Shown here piece by piece: positions 60,751 to 64,000 of a DNA stretch of 64,000 nucleotides (position 1 is the first letter of the stretch; every line of letters starts with the position of its first letter). The position numbers and the translations under genes were made by a program. The stretch lies in contig MPNW01000703.1 in assembly GCA_011800805.1 (NCBI GenBank), forward strand, positions 46,657 through 110,656. Direction: 5' to 3'. Below the pieces are notes generated by a model. It had not been told where the DNA came from. It saw only the letters and a program-made list of their open reading frames with translations, and did not search any database. The stretch is from Hirudo medicinalis. Taxonomy: Eukaryota > Annelida > Clitellata > Hirudinida > Hirudinidae.

Positions 60751-61639
60751 TTACATTCATGCCCTCTTGTGGAACTGCCTTCATTCTTTCTTGAATGCCT
60801 AAATGTAATTAATTCTTGAATGCAGAAACAACCGTTATTTCTACAAAATGTATTAAATCGTTTGTCTGATCGTTATCGGACTTGGCAATGTAACAAAATA
60901 GTACACGACAAGATACAGTAACACGAACATCCAAAATATCCATCCGAATTCCCTTACGGGCAGCTTATAACTGATCGCAAAATTTATCTAATTAGAATGA
61001 ATTTGAAAGTACATACAAATTGGTTAAACAAATAAATAAAATGAACAAATAAAGAACTAAGCTTTACACAATTTTTATCCTGCATGAATTGCCGTAATCC
61101 ACACAAACAAGATACCTGAGAATTGATAACAATGGTGCAAATTTTTCGATAAGACTTTTCATGAATAATGTCTTTTCTAATGAGATTCAAAAATTTTGAG
61201 GGATATTAAAATGTTGAAAATTAAAATTTGAGCAGGATTTTTGAATAATAGCAAAGTATGATTAATTTCTGATTTGAGTCTAAAATACCGCAATGAAATG
61301 GGTCTCATACAGTTGTATGATATTTTATGTATTCCAAAACTCCTTGAAATATTTGCAAGAACATTTATAACATTGCATGAGAGGTTCACGATTTAAAACA
61401 AAAAACCGAAATGTCCAACTTTAAACGAAGAATTCTTGAAGGAGAACAGAAAAATAAAAGAGTTTCTTGATTTATTCTGAAATCTCCGGAATGGAATGAT
61501 TTGTTTAAGTTGGATTTGAACGGAAGGAATCAAGGTTAAGTTTCTTTGTATTTCGCCGATCTTTTGAGTGCCTGATGTATCCGCATCGGACATGAAAGCA
61601 CTGCAATCGCTCAACCTTTTCCAAAGATTGCTCCATGGA
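60751..61639. other. Intergenic, no gene recognised
   Basis: Minus-strand frames at 60984-61190 and 61177-61389 are AT-rich and have no domain signal. Confidence 0.35.
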
Positions 61640-61745
61640 GGTGCAGACGGTTGCGAACTCGAACTCGTTGCGATAACGACTGTCTCTTTTACCACAACGG
61701 AATCGGAATCGTTGCTTTTACCGGAGCGCAACCCTCTGAGCTTTT
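61640..61745 (+). repeat. SINE family copy, rearranged
   Basis: 'gacggttgcgaactcg', 'gataacgactgtctcttttacc' and, after an internal duplication, 'cgttgcttttaccggagcgcaaccctctgagc' match the 23415 copy. It lies about 80 bp before the acceptor of the serine-rich exon, so the 112-codon minus-strand frame across it (61393-61731) is not needed to explain the sequence. Confidence 0.5.
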
Positions 61746-61825
61746 CTGTTGAAAATTAAATAATAATTAAAATTCTATTTCTAACCAAAGGAGTGACAAA
61801 TGTTTGTGTGAATTGTATTTCCAGA

Positions 61826-62527
61826 AAACATGACCAATCAAGTTGCATGCACAGAATTGTCTGACCACAACTTTTCGATAGCGGAAGATCAAACTCTTGA
61901 AGAACCTCACGCCAAGGACACCTCAGCAACTCCATCTTCCTCATCGATGTCCTCATCATCATCCGTATCAACGTCGTCGTCGTCGCTATCAAGAAAACTT
62001 TCCAGTATCTTGGTGTTTCCTCCTCCTAAAATATCTTCCATAGCATCTTCGTTTTCCTCTCTCTTTTCATCTCCGCCTGGAGTTCTCACAACAGCCATTC
62101 TTTCCACTACCACACTCCTTACCTTTCCCCTTTCAATGGACTTTGACGAGGCGCAGAAAAGCATTGCACAGGAAACTTCGGAAGAATGCAATGGCGAAGA
62201 TGAAAACTTATCGGTCCCCATATGTTTGGTGTCCTCACCTACTCCTCCTCTCAACAAAGTCCCTCATTTTCCATTATCCCCGCTCGTTCAAGTCTCTTCG
62301 TCATTCCCCGCTGCTTCAAGAGACATCAGGTCTCCTTCGTTGTCTTCATCATCGACCCTTTCTTCCTCTTCGTCACCATCCCTCAATTCACTAGCACAAA
62401 AGAACACAAACACCTCATCTACTCCTCCCAAGGAAGATAAGCCTCACAATGTTTCTCTCACTTCACCAAAAGATGGATTTGCTCAGAGGAAAATGACTCC
62501 AGGAAAAAAGCTAAGTGTGGCTATAAA
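61826..62527 (+). CDS. Serine/proline-rich exon of an unidentified gene (partial)
   Basis: Open for about 233 codons on the plus strand, long for this AT-rich background. It is preceded by an acceptor (tgtatttccag, ending 61825) with ATG at 61830, and closed by a consensus donor GTGAGT at 62528 two bases into the last codon, so the ORF's own stop (62529-62531) is intronic. Composition is Ser- and Pro-rich with runs such as SSSSMSSSSSVSTSSSSLS, and a Lys-rich end (MTPGKKLSVAIK). There is no signal peptide, membrane segment or known domain. Upstream non-coding exon and downstream exons are not identified; the rest presumably lies past 64000. The minus strand holds a shorter acidic frame that is its mirror. 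Function unknown. Confidence 0.55.
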
Positions 62528-64000
62528 GTGAGTGATATCAGTATCATTGTGACCATCATAGATGTTTAAGCATGCTTGTAATTATATACAAAATGTTATC
62601 GTTTGCTGTGGTAATGATGATGAATCCGATGAATGTGATCATCGAAACATATGTGTGCGAAAATTGTGTAGAAGTAGAAACAATCTGGTTAATGAGCTGA
62701 GTTTACTGAGTCCTTGATGTCAAATGGGTCTTGTTGCGTTTAAAAGGGAAATATCTAACAGATGATTTGAAGAATTCACAAGAATTTAGTTTAACTATGA
62801 AGTCGAAGAAGTCGCTAATTAATCAAAATACAATTTATTTTATTGAGTTTGTAAAACCAACTGTTATCTCATTAATCGCTCACAATTATGCCCAATGTAA
62901 TATTATTCATATAATATAACTAATATTATCCAATAATGTTTTGTCATAAGGCTGGCATATTTTGGAAATTTTAATTCGATTCTCTGCAGAAAATGTATAC
63001 GTCCACAATAATTATTGGTGCTGCCAGTGCACGAGAGAATTATATTGGTAATAATTATGGATAAAGACTGACTTCCTTCTATGAACAGAGTTGCCTCCCA
63101 AGTACTGACAGAGGTACATTTTGCCATAAAAATATTTAGGACGACTTAAGAAAGCATTGAATATGCATAAAGGTAGGATTGCTCAATAAATAATGGCAGA
63201 CTACTTGAAGAAAATGACTGCATGTAAGATAAATGTTGATCACTTTTAATTACTGCTGCCCTAACTTTCTGCAGTGTACTTTGTTCGGCCTCTTAAGCTT
63301 GTAAGCTTACATCTTAAAGGCCTGTCAGGTTTTACGTGCTCCGATTTATTTGATCCTGAATTCATTTGTTCGCTTGAAATGATAACGAAAGCCTGATAAT
63401 TAATGGTATGTAATCGCAAATTTTTATCATTTATTTATGTTATTTAATTAATTATCGACATAATTTGCAGAGGTAAGAAGCAATTTTTGAATGATTTCTA
63501 CAAATATCTCACAATGTATTGGGTTGAACATGTTGCAAGTAAATGGGACGTGACATGAGACAATTTGGCTTTGTACTCATCTTATCGACCTGCATCAAAG
63601 AATCAATATTCACAACAAGCTTCATTGAATGTCTTTCGTGGGTCTTCTTTAGTCATAGTCCAGTAATATCTTTTATATCTTTTCGTTCTTTTCGTTCTGC
63701 ATGTACTTTAATAATTTACTTCTGTGAAGATTTGTATTTTTAAAACAATTCAGCATGTTTCAGAACAATGCGTTATAAATTTTAATCGACTTTCATTTCT
63801 GGTGCGAATAACTTGACAACCGAGCACAAACATTTTCTACTATTTCTACTTTTTTCTGTAAGTTGAACTCCCTAATGTGCCAAATTCAGTGGATGTAAAA
63901 GTCTTTAATTTAATGATGACTCTATAAGAAAGGGAAAATGAGCGCCATTTTAAATTAATTAATTGATATTTACAAACTTAACAATAATTTTTCATTCTTC
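62528..64000. other. Intron or intergenic sequence to window end
   Basis: No further exon with convincing splice sites or domain. Small frames at 62731-62919 and 63543-63743 are AT-rich without a family signal. Confidence 0.35.

Overview
This window is eukaryotic and metazoan. It has multi-exon genes with GT-AG introns, AT-rich introns and intergenic DNA, and many decayed transposons. I recognise four gene models by family motifs, all on the minus strand. From left to right they are a transmembrane (MACIT) collagen of the type XIII/XXIII/XXV kind (2170-19947), a K-Cl cotransporter of the SLC12A4-7 kind (24263-39429), a predicted single-pass receptor with WSC and C-type lectin domains (41020-44567), and the large subunit of transcription factor IIA (48765-51815). 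A fifth, unidentified serine-rich exon lies on the plus strand (61826-62527) and probably continues beyond the right edge. The gene content fits an invertebrate animal. I cannot assign a phylum from the sequence alone.

Layout. 1-2169: a LINE fragment and a pogo/Tigger-like transposase relic. 2170-19947: the collagen gene. Its introns hold two different LINE 3' fragments, an AT minisatellite, a Tc1-like relic and SINEs. 19948-24262: intergenic, with an LTR-like repeat invaded by a 20-bp minisatellite, a LINE tail, another transposon relic and SINEs. 24263-39429: the K-Cl cotransporter with about 28 exons. Its introns carry a hAT element with a perfect 8-bp target duplication, a small hAT-like MITE, two further LTR-like repeats and SINEs. 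39430-41019: intergenic. 41020-44567: the WSC/lectin receptor. 44568-48764: a Tc1/mariner element with intact ends and the 3' end of a Ty3/gypsy element. 48765-51815: TFIIA. 51816-61825: about 10 kb without a recognisable host gene, holding a Tc1 relic, an R2-like LINE 3' end and simple repeats. 61826-64000: the serine-rich exon and its downstream intron.

The genes are not an operon and have no obvious joint pathway. The strongest unusual signal is in the cotransporter. One cytoplasmic N-terminal exon, with its flanking intron, has been tandemly reiterated four times, all copies in frame and in the same phase. This adds roughly 220 basic, serine-containing residues between an RFSV kinase-docking motif and the transport core. 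A second practical point is that two single-N positions (57463, 58186) are each flanked by perfect 127-bp direct repeats. That is the signature of an assembler joining contigs that overlap by one k-mer, so those duplications are probably artefacts.
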